This document shows positions 14,871 through 24,151 of a stretch of DNA of 64,000 nucleotides, in pieces. This stretch comes from Nocardia sp. NBC_01503 (GTDB lineage: Bacteria > Actinomycetota > Actinomycetes > Mycobacteriales > Mycobacteriaceae). Every line of letters begins with the position of its first letter. The stretch's first letter is position 1. Below the pieces are notes generated by a model. That model saw nothing but the letters and a program-made list of their open reading frames with translations. It was not told where the DNA came from and ran no database searches. Both the position numbers and the translations under genes were made by a program. Where the stretch lies: NCBI RefSeq assembly GCF_036327755.1, contig NZ_CP109596.1, forward strand, positions 6,510,001 through 6,574,000. The letters are read 5' to 3'.

Positions 14871-17566
14871 TGACCTTCGTCTACGTGGCGGGTATTCCGG
14901 TCGAGATTCCGGATGGCGCAACGGTTCTCGATGCCCTGCGCGCCGCCGGACTGGATCCGGCGACCCTCTGCCATGATGATCGGCTCACCCCGCGCGGATC
15001 CTGTCGGATCTGCCTGGTCGCGGCCGATCATCGGGTGGTGGCGGCCTGTACGACCCCGGTGCGCGAGGGCATGGTGATCGATCCGGAGGACGCGCACGCG
15101 CGTGCGGCAGCGCACGGGGCCTTGGAGCTGATCGTGTCCGAACTACCGCCGCGAGCACTCGGCATCGCCGCCTCGCAGAGCGAATTGGTGCGCCTGTGTG
15201 AACGAATGGGCGTGCACGGTGGCGAGTTCGGCGGCGCCGCCCGCGAGGGCGAGGGAATCGACGATTCGAATCCCTACATCACCCTGGACCGTGACCTGTG
15301 CATCGCCTGCGGACGCTGTGTCTCGATGTGCTCGGAGGTGCAGGGCACCTTCGCCCTGGAGCTGTCCGGCCGCGGCTTCGACACGGTCGTGGTGCCCGGC
15401 GACGGTGGGCCGTGGGCGCAATCGCCCTGCGTATCCTGCGGTGGCTGTGTGGACACCTGCCCCACCGGAGCCCTGACCGAAACACATGCCGCCGGGCGCA
15501 CTGCCACCGCGACCACGACCACGACCTGCGGCTACTGCGGAGTCGGTTGCACGCTGGACGTGCACACCGACACCGGCGGGATCGTCTCGGTGACACCGAA
15601 CAGGGATGCGCCGGTGAACCGCGGACATGCCTGTGTGAAGGGACGTTTCGCGCACGGATTCATCGAATCCGGTGACCGGCTCACCCAGCCGCTCATCCGC
15701 TCGGCCGGGCGGGGTTCCCCGCTGCGCACCGCCACCTGGGAGGAGGCCCTCTCGGTGGTGGCCGGGGAGCTGACCCGCATCCGGGACCTGCACGGCGGCT
15801 CGGCCATCGGCATGATCTGTTCGGCGCGCGCCACCAATGAGGAGAACTATCTCGCCCAGAAGATCGCCCGAACGGTGTTGGGCACCAACAATATCGACAA
15901 CTGCTCGCGGCTGTGCCACGCGCCGACGGCCGCGGGGCTGACCGCGTCGTTCGGTCTCGCCGGCGGCACCAACTCCCTCGACGACCTCGAGCACGCCGAC
16001 TGCATTCTGGTGGCGGGCGCGAATCCGACCGAGGCGCACCCGGTCGTGGGTGCGCGCATCACGCACCGCGTGCTCGCGGGTGCGAGGCTGATCGTGATCG
16101 ACCCGCGCCGCACCGGGCTGGCGGAGATAGCCTCCGTACACCTCGGCGGGCGACCGGGATCGAATGTGGCCGTCTTCAACGGGCTGGCCCGGGTGCTACT
16201 CGACGAGGGCATGGCCGATCTGGAGTATCTCGGCGCGCGCACCGGCGGGCTGGCGGAATTGATCGAACTCCTCGAGGACTACCCGCCCGAGCGCGTGGCC
16301 GAGATCTCCGGTGTGAGCGTCCAATCGCTGCGCACCGCCGCGCGCCTGTTCGGCCGCGCCGAACACCCCGTCATCCTCTATGGATTGGGCGTCACCGAGC
16401 ACGCGCACGGCACCGACGGGGTGCGGACCCTGGCGAATCTGGCACTGCTGCGCGGCACCGTCGGTACACCCGGCGGATGCGGGGTGCTCCCGCTGCGCGG
16501 GCAGAACAATGTGCAGGGCGCCTCGGATATGGGCGCGCTACCGGATGTGCTGCCCGGATATCAGCGGGTCTCGGATCCGGGTGTGCGACAGCGCTTCACC
16601 CGAGAGTGGGGCATATCCCCGCCGGAGCGTCCCGGACTGCGCATTCCCGCGATGTTCGGTGCGGCGCTGGACGGCAGCCTGCGCGCGCTCTACGTGATCG
16701 GCGAGGACCTGGTGACCTCCGATCCGGACTCCCACCACGTCCGTGCGGCCCTGGACGCCTGCGATTTCGTCGTCAGCCAGGACCTGTTCCTGTCCCGGAC
16801 CGCGGAACTGGCCGATGTGGTGCTGCCCGCGGCCGCGTTTCTCGAAAAGGACGGCACCTTCGTGAATTTCGAGCGGCGCTTCCAGCGGGTGCGTCCCGCG
16901 CTCGCTCCGCCGCCGGGTGTGCGCTCGGACTTCGCCATCCTCAATGGTCTGGCCGCGGCCATGGGCGTGGACCCGCGCTGTCCGACTCCGGCCGCCGCAC
17001 TGGCCGAATGTGCCCGGTTGACACCGGTTTTCGGCGGCATCTCGCATGCCCGGCTGGATGAGGAGGGCTCGCTGCAGTGGCCCTGCCCGGATCGGGGTCA
17101 TCCGGGGACTCCGACGCTGTATCTGAACGGTTTCGCCACGGCGGACGGGCGTGCGGCCCTGGCCGCGCGGCCCTATCTGCCCCCGGGTGAGGAACCGGAC
17201 CGCGAGTACCCGTTCGTACTGGTGACCGGTCGCCGCCTGGTGCACTACAACTCCGGTTCGATGACCCGGCGCACCCCCAATATCGAACTGCTGTCCGCCG
17301 AAACCGTGGACCTCGCGCCGGATGACGCCGCCGCACTGGGCATTTCGGACGGTGACCCGGTCGAGATCCGCAGTCGGCGCGGGCGCATGGTGCTACCCGC
17401 CCGGTTGACCACGCAGATGGCGCCGGGTCAGGTCTTCACCGCCTTCCACTTCCCGCTGGCACGCACCAACGAACTCACCTCGAGCCGCACCGATTCGGTG
17501 ACCGACTGCCCGGAGTACAAGGTCACCGCCGTCGCGCTCGGAGCCGCGCATGACCTCGCACCCTAA
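14870..17566 (+). CDS. molybdenum formate dehydrogenase catalytic subunit (FdhA/FdsA-like)
   Basis: This 898-aa enzyme oxidises formate to CO2 at a bis-MGD molybdenum site. In order it has an N-terminal [2Fe-2S] domain (C34, then CRICL), a His/Cys cluster region, two ferredoxin-type [4Fe-4S] motifs (CIACGRCVSMC; CVSCGGCVDTC), the MGD-domain cluster CGYCGVGC near 220, and the active-site pair in SRLCHAP (Cys349-His350), where many formate dehydrogenases carry selenocysteine or cysteine. The C-terminal molybdopterin dinucleotide domain contains VLVTGRRLVHYNSGSMT. With the upstream flavin subunit it makes an NAD-linked FDH. No FdhD or Mo-cofactor genes lie nearby. Start ATG overlaps the preceding stop. 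Confidence 0.93.
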   Translation: MTFVYVAGIPVEIPDGATVLDALRAAGLDPATLCHDDRLTPRGSCRICLVAADHRVVAACTTPVREGMVIDPEDAHARAAAHGALELIVSELPPRALGIAASQSELVRLCERMGVHGGEFGGAAREGEGIDDSNPYITLDRDLCIACGRCVSMCSEVQGTFALELSGRGFDTVVVPGDGGPWAQSPCVSCGGCVDTCPTGALTETHAAGRTATATTTTTCGYCGVGCTLDVHTDTGGIVSVTPNRDAPVNRGHACVKGRFAHGFIESGDRLTQPLIRSAGRGSPLRTATWEEALSVVAGELTRIRDLHGGSAIGMICSARATNEENYLAQKIARTVLGTNNIDNCSRLCHAPTAAGLTASFGLAGGTNSLDDLEHADCILVAGANPTEAHPVVGARITHRVLAGARLIVIDPRRTGLAEIASVHLGGRPGSNVAVFNGLARVLLDEGMADLEYLGARTGGLAELIELLEDYPPERVAEISGVSVQSLRTAARLFGRAEHPVILYGLGVTEHAHGTDGVRTLANLALLRGTVGTPGGCGVLPLRGQNNVQGASDMGALPDVLPGYQRVSDPGVRQRFTREWGISPPERPGLRIPAMFGAALDGSLRALYVIGEDLVTSDPDSHHVRAALDACDFVVSQDLFLSRTAELADVVLPAAAFLEKDGTFVNFERRFQRVRPALAPPPGVRSDFAILNGLAAAMGVDPRCPTPAAALAECARLTPVFGGISHARLDEEGSLQWPCPDRGHPGTPTLYLNGFATADGRAALAARPYLPPGEEPDREYPFVLVTGRRLVHYNSGSMTRRTPNIELLSAETVDLAPDDAAALGISDGDPVEIRSRRGRMVLPARLTTQMAPGQVFTAFHFPLARTNELTSSRTDSVTDCPEYKVTAVALGAAHDLAP

Positions 17567-17617
17567 TGCTCGCCCGCCCATGCCTTATGCGATGAGGCCA
17601 GATCTCCAGGAGCGCCG

Positions 17618-18565
17618 GTGTCGATCGTGACGCTGACCATGAACCCCGCGATGGATATCGCCGCGAGTACCGCCGTTGTCCGGCCTACGGACAAAATGCG
17701 CTGTACGACACCGCGATTCGATCCGGGCGGGGGCGGAATCAATGTGGCGCGCACGGTCGTCGCGCTGGGGGAGTCGGTCACCGCCGTCTTTCCGATCGGT
17801 GGGCCCGAAGGTATCCAGCTCGCGGAATTGGTGCGGGTCACGGGGGTGCCGATGCGCACGGTGTCGGTATCCGAACCGACCCGCCAGAGCCTGTCGGTGA
17901 CCGATGAATCCTGCGGTGCGCAATACCGTTTCGTCTTTCCCGGTCCGCGGCTGAGCTCGGCCGAACAGCATCGCTGCCTGGTGGAGGTGGAGCGGGCGGC
18001 CGGGGCGGCGCGGCTGGTCGTGGCGAGCGGCAGTCTGCCGCCCGGGGTGCCCGACGACTTCTATCAGCGGCTCGCGGATCTGCTCGGCGAACTCGACATA
18101 CCACTGATAGTGGACACCGCTGGAGCGCCGTTGCATGCCCTGCGTCGCGGTATCCGCCTGCTCAAGCCCAGCGTGCGCGAGCTTTCGGACCTGGTGGGGC
18201 ACGCGCTGCCCGATCGTGGGTCGCAGCTCGCGGCCGCGCGCGATCTCATCGTGAACGGTGTCACCGAAATCGTGGTGTTGTCACTGGGTTCGGCCGGGGC
18301 ATTGCTGGTGACGGCGGAGAACGAGGAGTACTTCGCGCCGATTCGGTCGACCGTGGCGAGCGGTATCGGCGCGGGCGATGCCATGGTCGGCGGGCTCGCC
18401 GTCGGCCTGCTACGTGAGTACGCGCTCGGCGATGCCGTGCGGCTCGGTATCGCCGCGGCGACAGCGGCTTTGGCCACCCCCGGCACCCAACCCGGGGAGC
18501 CCGGGCGCATCACCGAACTGTTCGGCACGCTCACCGCGCCCGAGCGATCCGGTGTATGGACCTGA
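17618..18565 (+). CDS. pfkB: PfkB-family sugar kinase (6-phosphofructokinase II-like)
   Basis: This 315-aa ribokinase-family enzyme would phosphorylate fructose 6-phosphate, or a related sugar phosphate such as tagatose 6-phosphate. N-terminal TLTMNPAMD and GGGGINVAR match PfkB/FruK/LacC proteins, and the C-terminal GIGAGDAMVGG carries the catalytic aspartate and anion hole. GTG at 17618 was chosen for the CAGGAGCGCC site just upstream. It follows the formate dehydrogenase gene by 51 bp on the same strand and probably shares its transcript. Mtb pfkB (Rv2029c) belongs to the DosR dormancy regulon, which fits the ATPases and the box upstream. Substrate is inferred from family, not read. Confidence 0.85.
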   Translation: MSIVTLTMNPAMDIAASTAVVRPTDKMRCTTPRFDPGGGGINVARTVVALGESVTAVFPIGGPEGIQLAELVRVTGVPMRTVSVSEPTRQSLSVTDESCGAQYRFVFPGPRLSSAEQHRCLVEVERAAGAARLVVASGSLPPGVPDDFYQRLADLLGELDIPLIVDTAGAPLHALRRGIRLLKPSVRELSDLVGHALPDRGSQLAAARDLIVNGVTEIVVLSLGSAGALLVTAENEEYFAPIRSTVASGIGAGDAMVGGLAVGLLREYALGDAVRLGIAAATAALATPGTQPGEPGRITELFGTLTAPERSGVWT

Positions 18566-18574
18566 GGCAGCGCG

Positions 18575-19450
18575 TTATTCGAGGCCGAAGACGCGCGCGG
18601 CATTGTGATGGCACACCTGCCGCAGCCAGTCGTCGCCGAGTTCGAGCCGCTCCAGCGAGTGCAGGGCATGCCCGTAGGTGTACGGGATATTGGGAAAGTC
18701 GCTGCCGAACAGGATGCGATCGCCCAGGTCGCGCAGGCGCGGGCGTTCGTGGATCGGGAACGGGTCGGCGGCCTCGAAGAAATCGGTGAAGTTCATGGTG
18801 GTGTCGAACAGCACCTCATCGTAAGCCTGTGCCAGATCCAGGAATTCGCTGTATTCGGGGGCACCCATATGCGCTATCACCAGGCGCAGGCGCGGGAAGC
18901 GGCGCAGTAGTTCGGCAATCGGCTCCGGACCGGTGAATTCGCCTGCGGCGGGGCCGGATCCGCAATGGATGATGATCGGGGTACCCGACTCCTGGAGCAT
19001 GCCCCAGACGTCGTTGAGCAGCGGATCACCGGGATGGAAGTGCCCGACCTGCACGTGCACCTTGAAGATGCGCGCGCCCGCGTCGAGTGCGGCCTCCACG
19101 TAGCTGTCCGCGCCATGCTCGGGGTAGAACGTCGCGGTATGCAGGCAATCCGGTGTGCGCGCGGCGAAATCGGCCGACCATTCATTGAGCCAGGCCGCCA
19201 TATCCGGGCGATGCGGATACACGAGCGAGGTGAACGCACTCACCCCGAACCCGCGCAAGGTCTTGAGCCGTACCTGCTCCTCATCGCGGTAGGTGATCGG
19301 CCATTCCCGATGGCCGAGCAGCGGTCCGGCGGAGTCGAAGTACCCCCACACCTTGCGCAGTACCTGCTCCGGCATGAAATGCGTATGTATATCGATGATC
19401 GAGGGCAGTCCGAGCCGCGCCGGGAATCCGGCCACATACGCCTCGCTCAC
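18575..19450 (-). CDS. amidohydrolase-2 family metal-dependent hydrolase
   Basis: This 291-aa TIM-barrel hydrolase begins with the metal motif DIHTHF, has a Lys in the IFKVHVQVG strand, His in IIIHCGSG and VIAHMG, and a C-terminal Asp in LFGSDFPN. This is the layout of PF04909 enzymes (decarboxylases and lactonases such as ACMSD relatives). Substrate is unknown. The GTG at 19450 overlaps the nucleoside hydrolase stop (GTGA), so the two are co-translated and may work in one purine/pyrimidine or heterocycle salvage route; that link is inference. Its 3' end is 9 bp from the convergent pfkB gene. Confidence 0.85.
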   Translation of the reverse strand: MSEAYVAGFPARLGLPSIIDIHTHFMPEQVLRKVWGYFDSAGPLLGHREWPITYRDEEQVRLKTLRGFGVSAFTSLVYPHRPDMAAWLNEWSADFAARTPDCLHTATFYPEHGADSYVEAALDAGARIFKVHVQVGHFHPGDPLLNDVWGMLQESGTPIIIHCGSGPAAGEFTGPEPIAELLRRFPRLRLVIAHMGAPEYSEFLDLAQAYDEVLFDTTMNFTDFFEAADPFPIHERPRLRDLGDRILFGSDFPNIPYTYGHALHSLERLELGDDWLRQVCHHNAARVFGLE

Positions 19451-20493
19451 GCGCCGACCTCCGGATACACCGTGCGCGCGTAGTCCCCGACCCGGCTGAT
19501 CAGCCGTTCGAAGAACTGCTCCGGATCGGTCCCGATCACGATGTCGGCGTTGGGTTCGCGCTCCCACATACCCGCCCAGTCCGCGACGGTGGTCGCGCGG
19601 GTGATGGTTCCGGCCAACTCCACATCGACCGTCGCGGGCTTGGTGACCGCGAGCGCGGTATCCAGGGCGACCGCCGCCGCGAACGGATCATGCATATGCG
19701 CCAGATACCCCTGGTCGTAGAGCCTGTGAAAGTCGAAGTAGAACCGGATCGCATCGGTCAGGAAGCGCACCAGTGGATTGCTCGCCGCCGAGCGCAGTTC
19801 GGGCGGATCGGTCTCGCGCACCAGCTCCGCCGGCGTGCTCCCGGCCCGCTCCGCAAGCAGCGCAAGGTGTTTGGGCCGCATCTCGATGGTCTCGGTGATA
19901 TCCAGCGCGCACACGATCGGCCGCCGGTCGGCGGGCGCGGCGGAGAAGGCGTCGAAGACCTCCTTGGCGGCCTCCGGATCCACGTGCACATTCCACTCAT
20001 TGGTGGGTGTGGTGTTCCCCGGATGGTTGAACGCCCCGCCCATGATCACCAGACGTCGCAGCAACCGGGGCAATTCGGGCTCCGAACGCAGCGCCAGCGC
20101 CAGATTGGTCAATGGCCCGGTGCACAATCCGACGATCTCGCCCGGATGTTCCCGAACCAGATCGACCCACATCTGCGCGGCCGACCGATCCGAGAGCGTG
20201 CGTGCGGAGACCGGCAGCTCCGCGTACCCGACGCCCTGCGGGCCGTGCGTGTCCTCGGTGGTCCGCAGCGGAATCGCCAGCGGCTCCGCCGCCCCGAGCG
20301 CCACCTCGACTTCGGGGGCCCGGCACAGGTCGAGCAGGGCGAGATTATTGGCCGCCACCCGGGACGCGGGCACATTGCCCGCGCTGGAGGCGATTCCGAT
20401 GATCTCGGCCTCGGGGGAGGCCAGGAGGTAGAGCAGTCCCAGGGAGTCATCGATGCCGGTGTCGTTGTCCATGATGATCTTCTGCCGCACCAT
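19447..20493 (-). CDS. inosine/uridine-preferring nucleoside hydrolase
   Basis: This 348-aa protein has the calcium-binding N-terminal signature MDNDTGIDDSLGLLYL of the IUNH family, then NVPASRVAANNLALLDL and, later, LTNLALAL and VIMGGAF, and the distal D/H region LAHMHDPFAAAVAL. It would hydrolyse the N-glycosidic bond of ribonucleosides in the cytoplasm to base plus ribose. Length is typical. The ATG at 20493 starts an operon with the amidohydrolase. Sugar or base preference cannot be told from the sequence. Confidence 0.9.
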   Translation of the reverse strand: MVRQKIIMDNDTGIDDSLGLLYLLASPEAEIIGIASSAGNVPASRVAANNLALLDLCRAPEVEVALGAAEPLAIPLRTTEDTHGPQGVGYAELPVSARTLSDRSAAQMWVDLVREHPGEIVGLCTGPLTNLALALRSEPELPRLLRRLVIMGGAFNHPGNTTPTNEWNVHVDPEAAKEVFDAFSAAPADRRPIVCALDITETIEMRPKHLALLAERAGSTPAELVRETDPPELRSAASNPLVRFLTDAIRFYFDFHRLYDQGYLAHMHDPFAAAVALDTALAVTKPATVDVELAGTITRATTVADWAGMWEREPNADIVIGTDPEQFFERLISRVGDYARTVYPEVGA

Positions 20494-20513
20494 TCGAGCG
20501 TAGACCCGCGCGA

Positions 20514-21725
20514 TCAGTAGGTCGGCAGCACGTAGTCCTGGGTGGTGTCGAGCATCTTCATCATGATCGGGCGGAACAGCTTGGTGGTCATGAGCTTGCC
20601 CACCTGCTGCATCACCTTGAGCCCGACCTTGGAGGTCGGCAGCATCATCCCGATACCGCCGCCCGGAAGCTCCTTGGCCTTGTCCAGGAACGGGGTCACC
20701 TGCTCCTGGTAGCGGACCAGCGCCGCGTCCAGATCCGCTGGGGTGGCTGCGATTTCACCGGCGAGCAGGTACGCGCCGACGATCGCCATGGCCGTGCCCA
20801 TACCGGTCATGGGCGAACCGCAGAAGCCGGAGTCGCCGAGCAGTACGACCCGATCCTTGAAGAGCGAGGGCATATCGACGCGTACCAACTCGTCGAAGTA
20901 GAAGTCCTCGGTGGTGTCCAGATGCGAGAGCGCCTCGGGCACCGCCCAGCCCGCATCGGCGAGCATGTCGCGAATCAGCTTGCGCTGGGCCGCGATATCG
21001 CCGCGCAGCGCCGGATCCTGCTCGGTGCGCAGGGTGAGAATCGCCTTGGAGGTGGCGGGATCGTAATCGGGCCGGACGCCGAGCGAGGCGCGCGGCACCA
21101 CATGCATGGCCATCCAATCCTGCTCCGCGCCCGCCGGGGTGGGGATGGTGTAGAAGGACATGTACCCGCCGAGGTAGGTGGTGAACTGCTCCTCGGGTCC
21201 GAAGACCAGTTTGCGGGTGCGCGAGTGCACGCCGTCCGCGCCGATCACCAGGTCGTAGCGCTCGGTCTTACCGGAGTTGAAGCCGACGGTGGCGCCGCTG
21301 CCGTCCTGATCGATGGTCTCGATCCAATCGCCGTAGCGGTAGTCGAGTTCGCCCGCGGTTCCCGCGAGTTCGGTGAGCAGCACCTCGTTGAGATCGCCGC
21401 GGGTGATCTCGATATCGGCGATCGGGCCCTTCCCGTCGAACATCTCCATCGACATGCGGTAGACGGGGGCGCCGTCGGCCTTGACGATGCTCATCCCCTT
21501 CTCGTGCAGCAGGCGCTTGTTGATGCCCGCCATCAGCCCCATGCGTTCGGCTACTTCGCGGCTGGGACCGCGCAGATCGACGGCCTGGCCGCCGGGCCGG
21601 GGGGAGGTGGCCCGCTCGACGACGGTGACCGCGATTCCGGCCCGAAGCAGTTGCAGAGCAACGGAGTTCCCGGCGATGCCGCCGCCGGCGACGAGGATGC
21701 GGAGGGTGTTGGCGGTGGTGCTCAT
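20514..21725 (-). CDS. FAD-dependent monooxygenase (class A, TetX/PHBH-like)
   Basis: This 403-aa flavoprotein starts with the Rossmann motif VAGGGIAGNSVALQLL, has the NAD(P)H/FAD motif LVIGADGVHSRTRK in the middle and the second FAD motif VVLLGDSGFCGSPMTGMGT near residues 300-320. It would hydroxylate an aromatic or drug-like compound with NAD(P)H and O2. Similar proteins inactivate antibiotics or tailor natural products; the substrate here is unknown. It is divergent from a TetR gene and the 103-bp gap holds two related operators, so substrate-induced expression is likely. Confidence 0.88.
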   Translation of the reverse strand: MSTTANTLRILVAGGGIAGNSVALQLLRAGIAVTVVERATSPRPGGQAVDLRGPSREVAERMGLMAGINKRLLHEKGMSIVKADGAPVYRMSMEMFDGKGPIADIEITRGDLNEVLLTELAGTAGELDYRYGDWIETIDQDGSGATVGFNSGKTERYDLVIGADGVHSRTRKLVFGPEEQFTTYLGGYMSFYTIPTPAGAEQDWMAMHVVPRASLGVRPDYDPATSKAILTLRTEQDPALRGDIAAQRKLIRDMLADAGWAVPEALSHLDTTEDFYFDELVRVDMPSLFKDRVVLLGDSGFCGSPMTGMGTAMAIVGAYLLAGEIAATPADLDAALVRYQEQVTPFLDKAKELPGGGIGMMLPTSKVGLKVMQQVGKLMTTKLFRPIMMKMLDTTQDYVLPTY

Positions 21726-21758
21726 GTTGTCTCCCGTGTGGTGAAGTACGTCCGTCTA

Positions 21759-21807
21759 AGACATATGTCTAACAGATTTTGGCACGTGTGTCTAGAACAA
21801 ATGTCTA
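21759..21807. promoter_or_regulatory. TetR operators between monooxygenase and regulator
   Basis: AGACATATGTCT at 21759-21770 is a perfect 12-bp palindrome. A second, degenerate copy (TAGAACAAATGTCTA) spans 21793-21807 with matching TAGA/TCTA ends. Both lie in the divergent gap. TAGGGT at 21817-21822 ends six bases before the TetR ATG and could be a -10 for a leaderless message that the second site would block. Confidence 0.7.
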
Positions 21808-21828
21808 AGACGCTGATAGGGTGAGGGT

Positions 21829-22401
21829 ATGGGAAATCGAGAAGACCTACTGATGGGCGCTCGGAAGGCCGTCCTGGAGCGTGGCCTGGCCAAGGTGACC
21901 GCCCGCGATATCGCCAACGCCGCCGGTGTCAGCCTCGCCGCCATCGGCTACCACTTCGGCTCCAAGGACCACCTCGTCATGCAGGCGCTCACCGAGGGCG
22001 TCGGCACCGAGCTCGGCGACGAGATCGACGCCGCCATCAAAGATGGGGGGCAGGGGCAATCACTCTGGGACGCGCTCGGCCCGACCTGGAACGGTCTGTT
22101 CGACGTCATCCAGCGCAATCACGACAACCTGCTGTTGAGCGTGGAGAACGGCATCCAGATCTCCCGGGATCCGGAGATGCAGGTCTATATGGCCGAGGCC
22201 ACCGAGCGCGCCTATCACGATATGACGCAGGCGGTCCGCGATGCGCATCCCGATCTGACCGCCGATCAGGCGCGCGCGGTGGCCAAGCTGTTGTTCGCGC
22301 TCTTCCAGGGCATGGCCATGCAGTGGATGATCGCGCCCGCGGCGGATCTGCTCGACGGCGACGATCTGAAGACCGCCATTCGGGCGATAACCGGCGAATG
22401 A
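21829..22401 (+). CDS. TetR-family regulator of the monooxygenase
   Basis: This 190-aa repressor has the TetR helix-turn-helix in its first 50 residues (KVTARDIANAAGVSLAAIGYHF followed by GSKDHLV) and a helical ligand-binding domain of normal size. It is divergent from the flavin monooxygenase and most likely represses both promoters through the palindromes between them. A TAGGGT hexamer six bases before the ATG suggests a leaderless transcript. The ligand is unknown but probably resembles the monooxygenase substrate. Confidence 0.85.
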   Translation: MGNREDLLMGARKAVLERGLAKVTARDIANAAGVSLAAIGYHFGSKDHLVMQALTEGVGTELGDEIDAAIKDGGQGQSLWDALGPTWNGLFDVIQRNHDNLLLSVENGIQISRDPEMQVYMAEATERAYHDMTQAVRDAHPDLTADQARAVAKLLFALFQGMAMQWMIAPAADLLDGDDLKTAIRAITGE

Positions 22402-22440
22402 CGGCCGTGCGAGTCGATCTGCCCTGTGCCCGGCGCTGAT

Positions 22441-24003
22441 TCAGCTCGCTTCGATATGCCGCAATCGCACCAGTGCGGAGACCGCCAGCAGCAGTGCCGC
22501 CACGGCCGCGATGGCGGAGGTGAGATGCATTCCGGTGAGGAACGCGTGCTTGGCCGCCTCCGCCACGGACTCGCCGAGCTTCCCGGGCAATGCGTTGGCG
22601 ACCTCCATGGCCGCGCCGAGGGTGTCCCGGGCGCTGTGCACATCGGCATCGCGCAAACCGTAGGGGAGCGTATTCGCCAACTGCCCGCGATACAACGCGA
22701 TGCTGAGGCTGCCGAGCATGGAGATGCCCAGCGCGCCGCCGAACTCCGCACCGGTCTCGGCCAATCCCGAGGCGGCTCCGGCCTGTTCGGGGGGCGCGGT
22801 GCCGACGATCAGCTCGGTGGTGATGCCGAATACCGGGGCCAGCCCGAACGACACCAGCAGTGACGCGGCGATGGTGATCCCCACCCCGCCCTGTTCGGTG
22901 ACCCGGGTCAGCAGCAGCAGTCCGGCCGCCGCCATGGCCATGCCGACCCCGATCAGGTAGGCGGGGCGCACCGACCGGCTCAATCGCGGCGCCAGTTGCG
23001 AACCGATCATGAAGCCCAATCCCGATGGGATGGTGGCGATTCCGGCGCGCAGCGGTGACATGCCCAGCACCAGCTGGAAATACTGGCCGACGAACAGGAA
23101 GTAGCCGAACGCGGCGAAGATGGCGACCATATTGATGGTCAGCGCGATTCGGAAACTGCTCAGCCGGAAGAGTCGCAGATCCAGCATGGGATCGGCGGCG
23201 CCGAGCTGTCGGCGCACGAACGTGGTGCCGACCACGACCCCGGCCACCAGCGCGCCGATGGCGATGGGCACCGGCCCGTCCTGTGCGACCTTCTTCATGC
23301 CGAAGACCACCAGAAGTACCGCGCTGGTGCACATCAGCGCACTCGGCAGATCGATTTTGCCCGCATTCGGATCACGGAACTCCGGCAGTACCCGCGGCGC
23401 GAGAATCAGCAGCAGCACCATGACCGGCACCGCGAGCAGGAATACCGAACCCCACCAGAAATGCTCCAGCATGAGCCCGCCCGCCAGCGGTCCGATCGAG
23501 CCACCTACCGAGTACGACCCGACCCAGACCCCGACAGCGACCGACCGGGGGCCGGGATCGGGAAACATGGTGAATATCAACGAGAGCGTGGACGGCGCGA
23601 GCGTCGCCCCAGCTATGCCGAGCACCGCGCGACAGCCGATGAGCACCGGGGCCGAGGGCGCGAACGCCGCGATGATCGATACCGCGGCGAAGGCGGCCGC
23701 ACCGGCCATGAGTAGTCGCCGGCGTCCGATCCGATCACCGATGGTGCCCATGGTGAGCAGCAAACCCGCCACCAGGAAGCCGTAAACGTCGATGATCCAG
23801 AGCAATTGGGAACTGGTAGGTCTCAGCTCCGCGCTGATCTGAGGGACGGCCAGGTGTAAAACCGTCAGATCCATGGAATACACCAAACAGGCCAGTGCCA
23901 GTACGGCCAGCCCCGCCCATTCCCGGCGACCCACTGTGCGGGTGGAATCTGCCGCTGCGTTGGTCAGCAGGGGGCCTGGTGTGTCCACGATGACGTCCTC
24001 CAT
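22441..24003 (-). CDS. DHA2-family MFS drug exporter (14 TM)
   Basis: This ~520-aa proton-coupled exporter has the motif-A loop MGTIGDRIGRRRLLM, motif C-like GSYSVGGSIGPLAGGLM, and about 14 hydrophobic helices. ATLAPSTLSLIFTMFP is typical of SmvA/QacA/EmrB relatives. It would extrude cationic or aromatic toxic compounds. ATG at 24003 is used; an in-frame GTG at 24009 is equally possible as neither has a clear ribosome site. It converges on the TetR gene (39 bp between stops), so it is probably not controlled by that promoter. No regulator adjoins its 5' end, where about 150 AT-richer bases hold no gene. Confidence 0.88.
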   Translation of the reverse strand: MEDVIVDTPGPLLTNAAADSTRTVGRREWAGLAVLALACLVYSMDLTVLHLAVPQISAELRPTSSQLLWIIDVYGFLVAGLLLTMGTIGDRIGRRRLLMAGAAAFAAVSIIAAFAPSAPVLIGCRAVLGIAGATLAPSTLSLIFTMFPDPGPRSVAVGVWVGSYSVGGSIGPLAGGLMLEHFWWGSVFLLAVPVMVLLLILAPRVLPEFRDPNAGKIDLPSALMCTSAVLLVVFGMKKVAQDGPVPIAIGALVAGVVVGTTFVRRQLGAADPMLDLRLFRLSSFRIALTINMVAIFAAFGYFLFVGQYFQLVLGMSPLRAGIATIPSGLGFMIGSQLAPRLSRSVRPAYLIGVGMAMAAAGLLLLTRVTEQGGVGITIAASLLVSFGLAPVFGITTELIVGTAPPEQAGAASGLAETGAEFGGALGISMLGSLSIALYRGQLANTLPYGLRDADVHSARDTLGAAMEVANALPGKLGESVAEAAKHAFLTGMHLTSAIAAVAALLLAVSALVRLRHIEAS

Positions 24004-24151
24004 CCGCACGCCGACGCAAGTGTCGACAATATCGATGTCGGTCCCAGCATCTCACTTATTAACGACACAAAAACGATATGTACGAAGGGAATTCGCATTA
24101 TTCGCCGATGTGTTTGCGGGTGTACGTGCAGGCGATCGTGAAGCGGGAAAA

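Noticed and set aside
12870..14921. Very long minus-strand open frame across the formate dehydrogenase start
   Set aside because: Only the last 76 codons (12870-13100) have a start, ribosome site and coupling; the rest is antisense to NuoEF.
24004..24151. AT-richer gap after the DHA2 exporter as a gene
   Set aside because: No frame with a start and coding bias; only short palindromic bits.
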